This document shows positions 55,958 to 64,000 of a stretch of DNA of 64,000 nucleotides, one piece after another. The translations under genes and the position numbers were made by a program. The stretch is from Miniphocaeibacter halophilus. Its GTDB lineage: Bacteria > Bacillota > Clostridia > Tissierellales > Peptoniphilaceae. The notes below the pieces were generated by a model. That model saw only the letters and a program-made list of their open reading frames with translations, ran no database searches and was not told where the DNA came from. The stretch lies in the NCBI RefSeq assembly GCF_016458825.1, contig NZ_CP066744.1:315001-379000 (forward strand), written 5' to 3'. How positions within the stretch are numbered: position 1 is the first letter of the stretch; the number at the start of each line of letters is the position of its first letter.

Positions 55958-58678
55958 TTATGCGTTTCTTCCACAACATTTTTTATATTTCTTTCCACTA
56001 CCACATGGACAAGGGTCATTTCTTCCTATTTTCTTTCCTTTAACAACTGTAACTTGTTGGTCACTGGATTTAGTTTCTTTTGCTACTTGCTTTCTACGAA
56101 CTTCTTCAACAGGCCTAACATTAAACAATCCTTTTAAGGTGTCCTCTTTTATTGAGTCGTTCATTTCTTCAAACATAGCAAAACCTTCTTCGTTATATGC
56201 CCTAACTGGATCTTGTTGACCATAGGAACGAAGACCTATACCTTGTCTTAATTGATCCATTGCATCAATATGATCCATCCATTTTCTGTCTACAACCATT
56301 AAAAGTATAACTCTTTCAATCTCTCTGAACTTTTCAGTTCCGATTTCCTTTTCTTTTTCATCATAAGCTTTTAATGCTTGTTCAGTAATATATTCTTTTA
56401 ATGTTTCTTCGTTAAATTTGCTTAAGTCCGTAAATTGAAGTAAGCCATCCGGTAAAAATGCAGATTTAAGATATAGCATTAAACCTTCCATATCCCATTC
56501 TTGTGGACTGTTTGAACCATTTGTAAAATTATCCACTGCAGATGAAATAATATCTTTCATCATTTCAAGAATATAGTCCTTCATGTCCTCACCTTGAAGA
56601 ACTCTTTCTCTTTCTCCGTAGATTATTTTTCTTTGGACATTCATAACATCATCATATTGTAAAACGTGTTTACGTATACCAAAGTTGTTAATTTCCACTT
56701 TTTTCTGAGCTCTTTCTATAGCCTTTGATATAGTCTTAAATTCTATTGGCTCATCTTCCGGGAAATCTCCCTTTTCAGCAAATCTCTGAATTGTTTCGCC
56801 ACCAAAAAGTCTCATTAAATCATCTTCTAATGAAATAAAGAATCTTGAAGAACCTGGGTCTCCCTGTCTACCAGAACGACCTCTTAACTGGTTGTCTATA
56901 CGTCTTGACTCATGTCTTTCTGTACCTAGTATATACAAGCCGCCGGCAGCTAGTACCTTTTCTTCATTTTCATCTGTTTGAATTTTATATTTTTCATGAA
57001 GCTTATTATAAACAGACCTTGCTGCCATAATTTCCTCATCATCCGTTTCAATAAAACTGTCAAGACTGTCTATTATATAATCGGCATAACCTTGTTTTTT
57101 CATGTCATGTTTTGCCATAAATTCAGGGTTACCACCTAAAACAATATCTGTACCCCTACCAGCCATATTAGTTGCTATTGTCACCTTTCCATATGTTCCT
57201 GCTTGGGCTACAATTTCAGCCTCTCTTTCATGATGTTTAGCATTTAATACATCATGGGGAATTCTTTCCTTTTTAAGCATTTTGGAAATCAATTCAGAAA
57301 CCTCTATGGTAACTGTACCTACAAGAATAGGCTGTCCTGTTTCATGAATTTCCTTTATTTCTCTAACAATCGCATCATATTTAGCCTTTTCATTTATATA
57401 GATTCTGTCTTCAAAATCCTTCCTTGCAATAGGTTTGTTTGTAGGTATTTCCACAACGTCCATATTGTAAATTTCGCTAAATTCATCTTCCTCTGTCTTA
57501 GCAGTACCTGTCATACCTGCAATTTTTTTATACATCCTAAAGTAATTTTGGAAGGTAATTGTTGCAAGGGTTTTTGATTCTGACTGTACTGTTACTCCTT
57601 CTTTAGCCTCTATTGCTTGATGTAAACCATCTGAATATCTTCTACCTTGCATAATACGACCGGTAAATTCATCTACAATTAAAATCTCTCCATCCTTTAA
57701 TACATAGTCAATATCTAAATGCATTGTATTATGAGCTTTTAAAGCTTGGTTTATATGGTGTGCTATTTCCATATTGGAAAGATCTGATAAATTTTCCAAG
57801 CCAAAATATTTTTCAGCCTTTGCTGTACCTTTTTCTGTAAGACTTGCTGTCTTTTTCTTTTCGTCTACAATAAAATCTACGGTTTCTTCTTTTATTTCCC
57901 TATCAAAAATATCCGGTTTTTCTTCATTAGGGTCAATAATTCTACCTTGTAATGTTCTTACAAACCTGTCTGCCCTAACATAAAGATCTGTAGATTCATC
58001 ACCTTTACCGGAAATAATAAGGGGAGTTCTTGCTTCATCGACTAATATAGAGTCAACCTCATCGACAATAGCATAGTTCAATCCTCTTTGTACCTGGTCT
58101 TCTTTATAAATAACCATGTTGTCCCTTAGATAGTCAAAACCAAATTGATTATTAGTACCATAGGTTATGTCACAAGCATAGTTTACTTTTCTTTGCTCGT
58201 TATCTAGTTCATAAGTAATACATCCAACTGATAAGCCTAAAAATTGATGGACTTTTCCCATCCATTCCATATCACGTTTTGCAAGGTAATCATTTACTGT
58301 TACAATATGAACTCCTTCTCCTGTAAGGGCATTTAAATAAGCAGGTAAAGTCGCAACTAAAGTTTTACCTTCACCTGTTTTCATTTCAGCAATTCTACCT
58401 TGGTGTAAAATTACACCACCTATTAGCTGAACTCTATATTGTTTCATTCCTAAAACTCTCCAAGAAGCTTCCCTTACAACTGCATAGGCTTCCGGTAGTA
58501 AGTCATCTAAAGTCTCTCCATTTTCTAATCTATCTTTAAATTCCTGTGTTTTATTTTTTAATTCTTCATCACTTAAATTAGACATTTCCGTGTCTAATGC
58601 TTCAATTTTATCAACAATAGGATCTACTTTTTTTATTTCCTTATTGTTGCCACCAAATAATTTGTCAAAAAATCCCAT
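55958..58678 (-). CDS. secA: Preprotein translocase ATPase SecA
   Basis: 906-residue motor of the Sec pathway. Features: DEAD motor with Walker [10 protein letters not shown] (about 100), VDEVDSIL (about 210), preprotein cross-linking domain (about 225-370), second motor half with MAGRGTDI (about 505) and [13 protein letters not shown], helical scaffold, and a C-terminal zinc motif [15 protein letters not shown] for SecB or ribosome contact. Full length. It forms an operon with prfB. Confidence 0.97.
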   Translation of the reverse strand: MGFFDKLFGGNNKEIKKVDPIVDKIEALDTEMSNLSDEELKNKTQEFKDRLENGETLDDLLPEAYAVVREASWRVLGMKQYRVQLIGGVILHQGRIAEMKTGEGKTLVATLPAYLNALTGEGVHIVTVNDYLAKRDMEWMGKVHQFLGLSVGCITYELDNEQRKVNYACDITYGTNNQFGFDYLRDNMVIYKEDQVQRGLNYAIVDEVDSILVDEARTPLIISGKGDESTDLYVRADRFVRTLQGRIIDPNEEKPDIFDREIKEETVDFIVDEKKKTASLTEKGTAKAEKYFGLENLSDLSNMEIAHHINQALKAHNTMHLDIDYVLKDGEILIVDEFTGRIMQGRRYSDGLHQAIEAKEGVTVQSESKTLATITFQNYFRMYKKIAGMTGTAKTEEDEFSEIYNMDVVEIPTNKPIARKDFEDRIYINEKAKYDAIVREIKEIHETGQPILVGTVTIEVSELISKMLKKERIPHDVLNAKHHEREAEIVAQAGTYGKVTIATNMAGRGTDIVLGGNPEFMAKHDMKKQGYADYIIDSLDSFIETDDEEIMAARSVYNKLHEKYKIQTDENEEKVLAAGGLYILGTERHESRRIDNQLRGRSGRQGDPGSSRFFISLEDDLMRLFGGETIQRFAEKGDFPEDEPIEFKTISKAIERAQKKVEINNFGIRKHVLQYDDVMNVQRKIIYGERERVLQGEDMKDYILEMMKDIISSAVDNFTNGSNSPQEWDMEGLMLYLKSAFLPDGLLQFTDLSKFNEETLKEYITEQALKAYDEKEKEIGTEKFREIERVILLMVVDRKWMDHIDAMDQLRQGIGLRSYGQQDPVRAYNEEGFAMFEEMNDSIKEDTLKGLFNVRPVEEVRRKQVAKETKSSDQQVTVVKGKKIGRNDPCPCGSGKKYKKCCGRNA

Positions 58679-58883
58679 ATTTCACCTCATATTTTTTCAT
58701 TGTTTATTTTATCACTTATTCCCTACATATACAAATGAAAACCCCTTTTTTAATGGCTTTTAATAAATCTTAATATTTTCTTAGATTTTATTTCAATAAT
58801 AGTAATATAAATACTAAAAAAATAATAATAAACAATTTTTCTTACTATATATAGTATAATTTTTTTATTAAATCTTCCTTAAT

Positions 58884-58914
58884 AAAAAAAGTCGAACTCA
58901 CTTGAATTCGACTT
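58884..58914 (-). terminator. Terminator after the 52-residue membrane protein
   Basis: Minus strand: AAGTCGAA and TTCGACTT pair (with a further TCA/TGA-type extension) and are followed by seven Ts. Confidence 0.85.
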
Positions 58915-58917
58915 AAA

Positions 58918-59076
58918 TTATTTATTCATTTTATAGTTTAAATATATTCTGTAAATTATAGCTGCAGCTACAATTATTATTGCTATTTTAAACAAAAGGC
59001 CAATTACAGAAGCAAATACTACAATTAATGTAATTGCTACTACAAATGTCAAAATTATCGCTAATAGACTATACAT
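58918..59076 (-). CDS. 52-residue membrane protein, unknown
   Basis: A short frame begins with ATG five bases after the aspartokinase stop, with AAGGA (inside the end of that gene) eight bases upstream. It encodes 52 residues with two hydrophobic stretches (about 3-27 and 29-41, separated by one Lys) and a basic tail (RIYLNYKMNK). A terminator directly follows its stop, which shows that the transcript is built to include it. No family recognised. Confidence 0.68.
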   Translation of the reverse strand: MYSLLAIILTFVVAITLIVVFASVIGLLFKIAIIIVAAAIIYRIYLNYKMNK

Positions 59077-59080
59077 ATTG

Positions 59081-60412
59081 CTATTCCTTATGACCATTCA
59101 TAAAGGTTTCATAAACAGCTCTTATGGCATTTTCATAATCATCATCTGCTATTCCAACTATTATATTTACCTCACTTGAACCTTGAATAATAAGTTTCAC
59201 ATTTATATCTGCTTTTGCAAGTCCTGTAAATAAAGTTGCAGAAGTACCTGAAGTATTTTTCATGCCATGACCAACTACAGTAATTAAAGAAATATTTTTA
59301 GTATAACCTATTGAATCGGGTTTACAAATAATTTTTATATCCTGAATAATATCCTTAACCATTGGCTCTTCAACATTATCATTTATTATTAAGGAAATAG
59401 AATCAATAGAAGAAGGCATATGTTCTAAATAAATATCATATGATTCTAAAATTGACATAAGTTTCCTATGAAATCCCTTATCCTGATTTAATTTAACTTT
59501 TTCAATATAAATAACTGTGAAATTCTTTCTTCCTGCTATTCCCGTTATCCAAGTAGAATCCTCTCCCAAGCTTTCCTCGTCAACAATTAATGTACCAGGA
59601 TCTTCCGGAGCATTTGTATTCTTTATATTAATAGGTATTCCTTCTGAAGTAACTGGAAATATAGCTTCATCATGTAATATTGACGCTCCCATATAAGACA
59701 ACTCCCTTAACTCTTTATATGAAATTTTTGAAATTCCCTTTGGTTTATGAACAATTCTTGGATCAGCTATTAAAAATCCTGAAACATCTGTCCAGTTTTC
59801 ATACAGCGATGCTCCTACAATTCTTGAAATTATTGAACCCGTTAAATCTGAACCACCTCTACTGAAGGTTTTTACCTTACCATTAGGTAACGCTCCGTAA
59901 AAACCTGGAATAACTGCTTTTTCAACGCCATCTAACCTTTTTGCTCCTATAGTATAGGTCATTTCAGCATCAAAATTTCCCTTTGTGTCAAAAAATATAA
60001 TTTCTTTCGGGTCTATAAATTCATAATCTAAATATTTCGATAATAATATTCCATTTAAATATTCCCCACGACTTGCGGTAAATTCTTTAGAAGCTCCTTC
60101 ACCTAGTTCCTTTAGTATTTCATCAAAATATGGGTCTAAATCTATAGTCAAACCAATACCTTCTGCAATACCGTTATAAACCGTCTTAATATTTTCCAAA
60201 ACCTTTGAATAATCTTGTTCCAATTTATATAAATCCTCTAAAATATATAATAGATCCGTTACTTTAGTATCATCCGGATAAGATTTTCCTGGAGCTGAAG
60301 GCACAACAAATCTTCTTCTACTATCGCCTTCTACTATATTTTTAACTTTTTTAAATTGTTCACTATTAGCTAAGCTACTTCCTCCAAATTTAACAACTAT
60401 TGGCTTTTCCAT
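59081..60412 (-). CDS. Aspartokinase
   Basis: 443-residue monofunctional kinase phosphorylating aspartate at the start of lysine, threonine and methionine synthesis. The kinase domain starts VVKFGGSSLANSEQF, has TFSRGGSDLTGSI (about 198) and WTDVSGFLIADPRIV (about 221); two ACT domains follow (about 300-443) as the feedback site. The start is the ATG four bases after GGGAGG. No other genes of the pathway are near. A 52-residue membrane protein is co-transcribed after it. Confidence 0.93.
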   Translation of the reverse strand: MEKPIVVKFGGSSLANSEQFKKVKNIVEGDSRRRFVVPSAPGKSYPDDTKVTDLLYILEDLYKLEQDYSKVLENIKTVYNGIAEGIGLTIDLDPYFDEILKELGEGASKEFTASRGEYLNGILLSKYLDYEFIDPKEIIFFDTKGNFDAEMTYTIGAKRLDGVEKAVIPGFYGALPNGKVKTFSRGGSDLTGSIISRIVGASLYENWTDVSGFLIADPRIVHKPKGISKISYKELRELSYMGASILHDEAIFPVTSEGIPINIKNTNAPEDPGTLIVDEESLGEDSTWITGIAGRKNFTVIYIEKVKLNQDKGFHRKLMSILESYDIYLEHMPSSIDSISLIINDNVEEPMVKDIIQDIKIICKPDSIGYTKNISLITVVGHGMKNTSGTSATLFTGLAKADINVKLIIQGSSEVNIIVGIADDDYENAIRAVYETFMNGHKE

Positions 60413-60652
60413 ATTTCCTCCCATAAAATAATTTATTATATTAACGTATTATATCATAATGACTAAAACATTGATATACGCTAGTCTTTATTTAAATTAT
60501 TTCTTAATAGTACTTTCTTTAGATATTATATTAACATATTGATTAAAAATTTGAATGTTTTATACTATACTGTTTTAATATCGCTAGATATAGCTTTTCT
60601 TTATATTGGCAAGTAAAATATATTTTTTACTTATATTAACATAAAAACTCCA

Positions 60653-60690
60653 TAAAAAAATAAGCTATGGAATGAGACACATAGCTTATT
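60653..60690 (-). terminator. Terminator of the PGDH-like gene
   Basis: Minus strand: AATAAGCTATG and CATAGCTTATT pair around a 10-base loop, with a T-run. Confidence 0.88.
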
Positions 60691-60699
60691 TGAAACATT

Positions 60700-61605
60700 T
60701 TACAAATTTTCAGTTACATATTTTACTACATCCTGTCCAATTCTTAAGTTAGCCTCAGCAGTTAAAGAACCAATATGAGGTGTTAATGAAATCTTAGGGT
60801 TGTTTAAAATTCTTTCATTTTTAACCGGTTCTTCCTCAAATACATCAAGAGCTGCAGCCCTTACTTTTCCGCTGTCTATAGCATCAAGTAAAGCCTCATC
60901 ATCAACTACTCCACAATTGGAATAGTTTATAAAATAAACTCCATCCTTCATTAAATCAAAAGTTTCTTTATTGATTACATGATAATTTTCTTTTCCACCT
61001 GGAATATGAACAGAAATATAATCGGATTCCTTTAATAATTTATCCATTGTTACAGGTTCAAATCCATATAACTCGGTTTTAGAATATTTGTCATAATAAA
61101 TCACTCTCATACTAAGGGATTTAGCTTTTTCCGCAATTGCTCTAGAAATTCTTCCAAAACCTACTAAACCTAAAGTTTTTCTAGAAATTTCTGTACCAAA
61201 ATATTTTTCCCTATCCCATTCGCCTTTACGCATATTTATATTTGTCATATGAATATTTCTTGAAATTGTAATCATTTGACCTATTACCATTTCAGCAACT
61301 GCATTTGTAGTTCCTGAAGGAGTGCTGTAAACTCTTAATCTTTTAGATTTTGCATACTCCATGTCTATATTATCTAAAATTGCTCCAGCCCTAACTATAA
61401 ATTTAAGTTTCTTTGCTGCAACTGCTACATCTATTACTTCTTTAGTTATTTGTGTATCATATCCTATTACCATACAATCCACTTCTTTTACATATTCTAA
61501 TAATTCGTTTTCATCAACTTTTTTGTTTATTATTTCATGACCTTGTGCCTCAATTTGATGAATATATTTTTGATCTAAATCACTAGTAATTAATACTCTT
61601 GCCAT
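60700..61605 (-). CDS. Phosphoglycerate dehydrogenase-like protein lacking catalytic Arg
   Basis: 301 residues of the D-2-hydroxyacid dehydrogenase fold without a C-terminal ACT domain. The NAD motif is GLVGFGRISRAIAEKA (about 144-159). Catalytic Glu (DVFEEEP, about 258) and His (LTPHIGSL, about 277) are present, but the segment that should read INxxRG reads INYSNCGVVD (about 228-237), so the substrate-binding Arg is Asn. Such a change should harm catalysis on ordinary 2-oxoacids. It could be a changed enzyme or a binding protein. AGGAGG lies before the ATG. Confidence 0.85.
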   Translation of the reverse strand: MARVLITSDLDQKYIHQIEAQGHEIINKKVDENELLEYVKEVDCMVIGYDTQITKEVIDVAVAAKKLKFIVRAGAILDNIDMEYAKSKRLRVYSTPSGTTNAVAEMVIGQMITISRNIHMTNINMRKGEWDREKYFGTEISRKTLGLVGFGRISRAIAEKAKSLSMRVIYYDKYSKTELYGFEPVTMDKLLKESDYISVHIPGGKENYHVINKETFDLMKDGVYFINYSNCGVVDDEALLDAIDSGKVRAAALDVFEEEPVKNERILNNPKISLTPHIGSLTAEANLRIGQDVVKYVTENL

Positions 61606-61627
61606 TTTTGTCCTCCTAAAAATAATA

Positions 61628-62108
61628 TTATTTACTCTCTATTATATTATAACCAAATTTCAACAAAAAAAACATTTTCATAGAATTTACTACTAATATT
61701 TCAGCAATTTTATTAAATGGTAGTTCTCCAAAAACTCGTAAAGAGAAAACTTCCTTGTAAGGTTCCTTCATCTCATGTAAAAATCTATGTATTCTCATTT
61801 CCGTTTCTTTATTTACTATATTCTCTGAAAAAGAGATATCTGAAGATGGAATGAACTCTAATAATTCATCAGATTGTATCCTTTTTTTCTTTTTTATAAT
61901 GAGAGTAGTATGTATTTTTTGCAATAGTAAATAACCATATCTTAATGTCTACCTTTCCATCAAAACCATCTATTGACTTTAACGCTTTAAAAAATGTTTC
62001 CTGTGCTATTTCCTCTGCCAAAGATTCGTTTTTACAAATACTTTTTATAAAAAGAAATACATCTTTAAAGTATATTTTATAAATTTCATCAAATTCTATC
62101 TCCAACAC
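61628..62108 (-). pseudogene. Broken ECF-type sigma factor
   Basis: Region 2 of an extracytoplasmic-function sigma factor (FDEIYKIYFKDVFLFIKSICKN, in part, and AEEIAQETFFKAL) is in one frame, ending at a stop near 61869; region 4 (PYKEVFSLRVFGELPFNKIAEI) is in another frame (61628-61924). The frames meet at a homopolymer, A6-G-A7 (about 61884-61897); one A fewer in the A7 run would restore the reading frame. The end of region 4 is also abnormal, lacking a typical recognition helix. No anti-sigma gene adjoins. Likely decayed; a sequencing slip or slippage-controlled gene is possible. Confidence 0.75.
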
Positions 62109-62216
62109 CTCCTTTACTATATAACCCTCGAACTATAAAAATATTACAAAGTAAATAATTTATTTTCTAATACTAAAATCCTATTAAATTATTTTCCTCT
62201 AAATCTAAAACTTTAC

Positions 62217-62249
62217 AAACAAAATATACGCTCATTTCGAGCGTATAGG
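62217..62249 (-). terminator. Terminator of deoC
   Basis: Minus strand: TATACGCTC and GAGCGTATA pair around a 5-base loop, followed by TTTTG. Confidence 0.8.
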
Positions 62250-62282
62250 AAATTTATATTTATTTAATATTAAAATCAAAAA

Positions 62283-62927
62283 CTAATCACTAACTATTTT
62301 TACACCATTGGAGGTTCCAATTCTTGTTGCACCTGCTTTAATCATCTTTAAAGCGTCTTCCTTGGTTCTTATTCCACCACTAGCCTTAACCTCCGCCTTA
62401 TTACCAACAACTTTTTTCATTAAAGCCACATCTTCTACCGTTGCTCCACCATTTCCAAATCCTGTTGATGTTTTTACAAAGTCCGCTCCAGCTTCTAATG
62501 CAATTTCACAAGCTTTAACTTTCTCTTCCTCTGTTAAAAGTCCTGTTTCAATTATAACTTTAAGATTTGCAGCATCATCTGTAGCATTTAATACCTTTTC
62601 AATATCTTTTTGTACATATTTATAGTCTTTATTTTTTAAAGCAGAAATATTAATTACCATATCTATTTCTGAAGCACCATCTTCAATTGCTTTTTTTGCC
62701 TCAAATGCCTTTGTTTTTGATGTTGATGCTCCTAACGGAAAGCCAACTACAACACAGGTTCTAACATCTGAACCTTGAAGTAACTCCGTTACAGTCCTAG
62801 CATAATAGCCATTAACACAAACAGATTTAAAATCATATTCTTTTGCTTCAAAACATAGTTTCTTTATTTGTTCAAGTGTAGCATCCGGTTTAAGTAATGT
62901 GTGATCTATATATTTATTAATTTTCAT
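62283..62927 (-). CDS. deoC: Deoxyribose-phosphate aldolase
   Basis: 214-residue TIM-barrel class I aldolase splitting deoxyribose-5-phosphate into glyceraldehyde-3-phosphate and acetaldehyde. Visible are the start [22 protein letters not shown] (about 58-67), [11 protein letters not shown] (about 88-98), the Schiff-base Lys in [11 protein letters not shown] (about 148) and VKASGGIRT (about 176). Full length. No other nucleoside catabolism genes adjoin. Confidence 0.96.
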   Translation of the reverse strand: MKINKYIDHTLLKPDATLEQIKKLCFEAKEYDFKSVCVNGYYARTVTELLQGSDVRTCVVVGFPLGASTSKTKAFEAKKAIEDGASEIDMVINISALKNKDYKYVQKDIEKVLNATDDAANLKVIIETGLLTEEEKVKACEIALEAGADFVKTSTGFGNGGATVEDVALMKKVVGNKAEVKASGGIRTKEDALKMIKAGATRIGTSNGVKIVSD

Positions 62928-62957
62928 GACAACCCCTATATAACCCCTATAATAATT

Positions 62958-62982
62958 AAGGAATCAACTAAGTTGATTCCTT
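62958..62982 (-). terminator. Hairpin after hpf
   Basis: AAGGAATCAAC and GTTGATTCCTT pair around a 3-base loop, followed on the minus strand by AATTATTAT; probable terminator of hpf. Confidence 0.7.
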
Positions 62983-62999
62983 AGATCTATATTTATTAA

Positions 63000-63530
63000 T
63001 TAAAATGCTGGCTCTAAAAGTCCATAATTTCCGTCTTTTCTTTTATATACAACCTTTACTAAATCAGTTTCACCATCTAAGAAAACATAAAAATTATGGC
63101 CTACTAATTCCATTTGTAATATTGCTTCTTCAGCATTCATTGGTTTTACTCCAAAAGATTTTACTTTCACTATTTTAGAAGTATCCTCTTCATGATCTTC
63201 AAGTTCTGGAATATTTTCAAATCTAATAGTCTTACCATTGTTTAGTCTTTTTTGTAGTTTTGTCTTATATTTTCTAATTTGAGAAACCAATGAATCAATT
63301 ACTCTGTCAATAGAAGTATACATATCATCTGTTGATTCTTCAGCCCTTAAAACTGTTCCTGGTATAAGTATTGTAACTTCAACTTTTCTTAAATTCTTTT
63401 CTTGACTGTAAGTTACTTTACATTCAACATCTTCAGTAAAATATTTGTCCAATCTACTTAATTTCTTTTCTGATACCTCTTTTAAACTATCGCTTAATTT
63501 GTAATTTTTTCCCATATGATTAAATTTCAT
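63000..63530 (-). CDS. hpf: Long-form ribosome hibernation-promoting factor
   Basis: 176-residue protein that joins 70S ribosomes into inactive 100S dimers in resting cells. The N-terminal YfiA-like domain (about 1-100) is basic and binds the decoding centre; after a linker with EDHEED, the C-terminal dimerisation domain (about 120-176) has VKSFGVKPMNAEEAILQME and ends DGNYGLLEP. Full length of the long form found in Firmicutes. AGGAGGT lies before the ATG. Confidence 0.95.
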   Translation of the reverse strand: MKFNHMGKNYKLSDSLKEVSEKKLSRLDKYFTEDVECKVTYSQEKNLRKVEVTILIPGTVLRAEESTDDMYTSIDRVIDSLVSQIRKYKTKLQKRLNNGKTIRFENIPELEDHEEDTSKIVKVKSFGVKPMNAEEAILQMELVGHNFYVFLDGETDLVKVVYKRKDGNYGLLEPAF

Positions 63531-63844
63531 ACATATACCTCCTATAATAAAATAGTTTCTTTATTTTTATATAAGAACTATTTCTTTCCTATATATTAAA
63601 TTATACCCAATATTTGAAATAGAAACTACTATACTACAATTACCTAATTTCTTTTATTGTTTTATATTATACCAAGTAAAAATTTCTAAATAAAGTAATT
63701 TAATAAATAGTCGATATTTTATCAATTAAATATAACCTAGTACTTATTTTAAAAATTAAAATTCACAATTATATGATTAAATTAAATTTATTGTCTAAAA
63801 AATATTATAAGATATAAATATACATTATGAAAGTTATTAACAAT

Positions 63845-63888
63845 TGTGGATTAAAAATTGTGGATAATGTGGATAACTTTGTGGAAAA
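63845..63888 (+). promoter_or_regulatory. DnaA-box cluster, possible oriC or dnaA leader
   Basis: Four head-to-tail boxes: TGTGGATTA (63845-63853), TGTGGATAA (63859-63867), TGTGGATAA (63868-63876) and TGTGGAAAA (63880-63888). The middle two are perfect (complement TTATCCACA). Very AT-rich sequence on both sides could serve as an unwinding region. The rest of 63531-64000 holds no gene. A dnaA gene just beyond the window would settle it. Confidence 0.75.
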
Positions 63889-64000
63889 CCTATTTCCCCT
63901 AGTGTATTATTGTTAATTAGTATATTGATAACTTTTTTATTTTTTATTTTTTAATATTATTATACGAATTTTTATAATTTTATTTCTAATATTACGAATA

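Noticed and set aside
61884-61897. A6-G-A7 tract as a programmed -1 frameshift site (A AAA AAG)
   Set aside because: The heptamer is in frame, but the region 4 frame is +1, not -1, relative to the first part, so a -1 slip would not join them.

Overview
The window is a very AT-rich chromosomal segment (roughly 25-30% GC by eye). It suggests a strictly anaerobic low-GC Gram-positive, probably in or near the Clostridia/Tissierellia (Peptoniphilaceae-like); that placement is inference. Support comes from a two-gene SUF-type Fe-S system without SufD/S/U, a hybrid cluster protein with its Crp/Fnr regulator, CWB2 and LPXTG surface proteins, T-box leaders, a prfB programmed frameshift, a long-form hibernation factor and many AGGAGG ribosome binding sites with TTG starts. 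No tRNA, rRNA, prophage, intact transposase or CRISPR array was seen.

Layout. 1-1742: two-component system (kinase cut by the window edge). 1.8-4.1 kb: MarR-type regulator plus SmsC/SmsB Fe-S assembly operon. 4.2-9.6 kb: flavin reductase, membrane-anchored XRE regulator and a MarR-controlled heterodimeric ABC exporter. 9.7-15.3 kb: lipid kinase, GAPDH, YitT protein, DNA polymerase IV, formiminotransferase, and a 32-codon membrane microprotein behind a perfect Fur-type box. 15.4-22.5 kb: glucose PTS, YjbQ, MerR/GyrI pair, and an ABC-F ribosome-protection gene with a leader peptide and attenuator. 22.7-29.3 kb: an unidentified stretch of different composition and two large surface proteins, one sortase-anchored and one with CWB2 modules. 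29.5-35.5 kb: leuACDB plus a coupled ABC ATPase, read through two tandem leucine T-boxes. 35.7-41.2 kb: creatininase-family enzyme, then an HcpR-Hcp-unknown-hemerythrin cassette that looks like a nitrosative-stress unit. 41.4-52.5 kb: accessory genes (glucuronyl C5-epimerase-like enzyme, ATP-grasp, DJ-1-like, HTH-methyltransferase, MerR/MATE, glycosyltransferase, dehydrogenase, small regulators, Dps). 52.6-63.5 kb: housekeeping genes almost all on the minus strand (tex, prfB, secA, aspartokinase, a PGDH-like protein, a broken sigma factor, deoC, hpf). 63.8 kb: a cluster of DnaA boxes, so the right edge may abut oriC/dnaA; the minus-strand bias to its left agrees with leftward replication.

Most unusual signals: (1) a family of intergenic repeats built from small hairpins, at 4.2, 21.3 and 35.1-35.3 kb; (2) the Fur-box/microprotein pair near 13.1 kb; (3) the ABC-F leader with a six-residue uORF, an 11-nt complementary pair and a strong terminator; (4) the Hcp cassette with an unrecognised middle protein; (5) a PGDH-like enzyme lacking its catalytic arginine; (6) a sigma factor broken at an A7 run. 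Many start sites were moved to the codon preceded by a clear ribosome binding site; reasons are in the entries.
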